The position numbers were made by a program, and so were the translations under genes. Shown here piece by piece: positions 19,760-20,346 of a DNA stretch of 20,346 nt. Origin of the DNA: Candidatus Woesearchaeota archaeon (lineage in GTDB: Archaea > Nanobdellota > Nanobdellia > Woesearchaeales > JACQNA01); contig JACQNA010000082.1 in the NCBI GenBank assembly GCA_016203335.1, forward strand, positions 1 to 20,346. Direction: 5' to 3'. The notes below the pieces were generated by a model that searched no databases, was not told where the DNA came from, and saw only the letters and a list, made by a program, of their open reading frames with translations. Numbering within the stretch: the stretch's first letter is position 1; each line of letters begins with the position of its first letter.

Positions 19760-20266
19760 ATGGATAAGCCAAGGCAGGGGGTGTATGATGTGCTGATCAA
19801 AAAGAGTGATACCGAGATCTCTCACTTTCGTGAGGAACTCACGCACGCGCTCGGCGCTGTCCGTGAGGAATTCAACGAACATCTGCTTGCCATCAACGAG
19901 AATACCAATGAGATCCAGAGCAATTATGAGTTTTTCTGCGAATTAGACGCAAAGATTGAGAAGCTGACCGAGCGGATTGACCGCATCCAGACCATGCTGG
20001 AGGGCAAGAGGGAGGAACAGCGCCATGATGTTGATCCCTTGAATGGGCAAGAGCAAACCATCACCCATGTCCTGCTGGCTGCGCCAGCAACTCTCACTTA
20101 TGCAGAGCTGAGCGTTCAAACTGGCATGCCGCTGCCTGTTGTCCGCTCTTACATCTCTCACTTGATTGCCAAAGGCATTCCGGTGATGAAAAAATACGCG
20201 AACAATGAGGTTTTTCTCTATCTGGAGCCATCATTCAAACAGGCCCGCGGCTGCGCGGTTGCCTGA
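19760..20266 (+). CDS. Coiled-coil plus winged-helix-like protein, unknown role
   Basis: A 168-residue protein. Residues 10-85 are charged helices with coiled-coil potential (SHFREELTHALGAVREEFNEHLLAINENTNEIQSNYE region, then KIEKLTERIDRI). Residues 95-150 look like a winged helix (TITHVLLAAPATLTYAELSVQTGMPLPVVRSYISHLIAKGIPV, then VFLYLEP), as in MarR/Lrp-like HTH folds. A transcription regulator or chromatin-associated protein is plausible; I do not recognise the family. The start is uncertain: AAATATATAAAT (19742-19752) lies only about 13 nt before ATG 19760, while GTG 19730 would add 10 residues (VPGEKYINKL). No other gene follows before the window ends. Confidence 0.6.
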   Translation: MDKPRQGVYDVLIKKSDTEISHFREELTHALGAVREEFNEHLLAINENTNEIQSNYEFFCELDAKIEKLTERIDRIQTMLEGKREEQRHDVDPLNGQEQTITHVLLAAPATLTYAELSVQTGMPLPVVRSYISHLIAKGIPVMKKYANNEVFLYLEPSFKQARGCAVA

Positions 20267-20346
20267 CTGCGCAGAACTCTCACTTCTTTGCTGGCGAACT
20301 GCTTTTCTTTTGTTTTCGTTCATTATATTTCTATATTGAAATAAAA

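Noticed and set aside
20231..20323. 30-codon minus-strand ORF at the right edge
   Set aside because: It mostly overlaps the 3' end of the plus-strand coiled-coil gene, lacks a well-spaced TATA box and has low-complexity composition.
1..20346. CRISPR arrays, tRNA or rRNA genes
   Set aside because: No regularly spaced repeats and no tRNA T-loop/acceptor patterns or rRNA segments were seen by eye on either strand; a tRNAscan-SE or Rfam run could still find a divergent one.

Overview
This window is from an archaeal chromosome, most likely a DPANN lineage such as Woesearchaeota. The lineage guess is inference; the domain call is firm. Supporting genes are RNA polymerase subunits Rpo7 and Rpo11, Spt4, archaeal-type L1-L10-L12 and S24e-S27ae, an archaeal class I CCA-adding enzyme, a METTL5-like methyltransferase and linked prenyl synthases. 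Promoters agree: many genes have a box A (TTTATAAA-like) centred about 24-28 nt before the start codon, which implies largely leaderless mRNAs. That spacing corrects several starts (MoxR, CCA enzyme, endonuclease IV, METTL5-like).

Layout. 1-595: AT-rich accessory DNA with a HEPN-like tail, a cysteine-rich lipoprotein and a double-hairpin repeat. 596-3849 (minus): a conserved unknown gene, then a MoxR ATPase / VWA protein / metallophosphoesterase cluster. 3850-5149: AT-rich decayed island with a type IIG-like restriction fragment, a dinD broken by a 19-bp tandem duplication, and a tiny ORF. 5146-6978 (minus): CCA-adding enzyme and a YqaA-type DedA protein. 6979-7234: divergent promoters around a 163-bp inverted-repeat element bounded by 12-bp direct repeats. 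7235-9568 (plus): endonuclease IV, then a His-rich membrane protein, a six-cysteine mini-protein and CcdA. 9591-9839 (minus): orphan VapB-like antitoxin.

9925-12233 (plus): transcription/translation operon of Fcf1-like PIN nuclease, Rpo7, Spt4, S24e, an unrecognised 209-aa ORF and S27ae. 12234-15330 (minus): L1-L10-L12 and a COG1340 coiled-coil protein, with a long structured leader before L1. 15370-16159 (minus): VapC/AbrB toxin-antitoxin pair whose toxin carries an in-frame palindromic insertion. 16250-18362: polyprenyl synthase facing a cis-prenyltransferase and Rpo11. 18485-20266: DnaQ-like exonuclease, METTL5-like methyltransferase and a coiled-coil/winged-helix protein.

The core genes are ordinary. 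The more novel material is small inserted DNA: the palindromic element inside vapC, the ORF wedged between S24e and S27ae behind an S27ae-like N-terminus, the MITE-like element at 7014-7200, the paired hairpins at 455-543, and the possibly switching L1 leader. No CRISPR array, rRNA or tRNA was seen, and no gene-free stretch exceeds about 260 bases.
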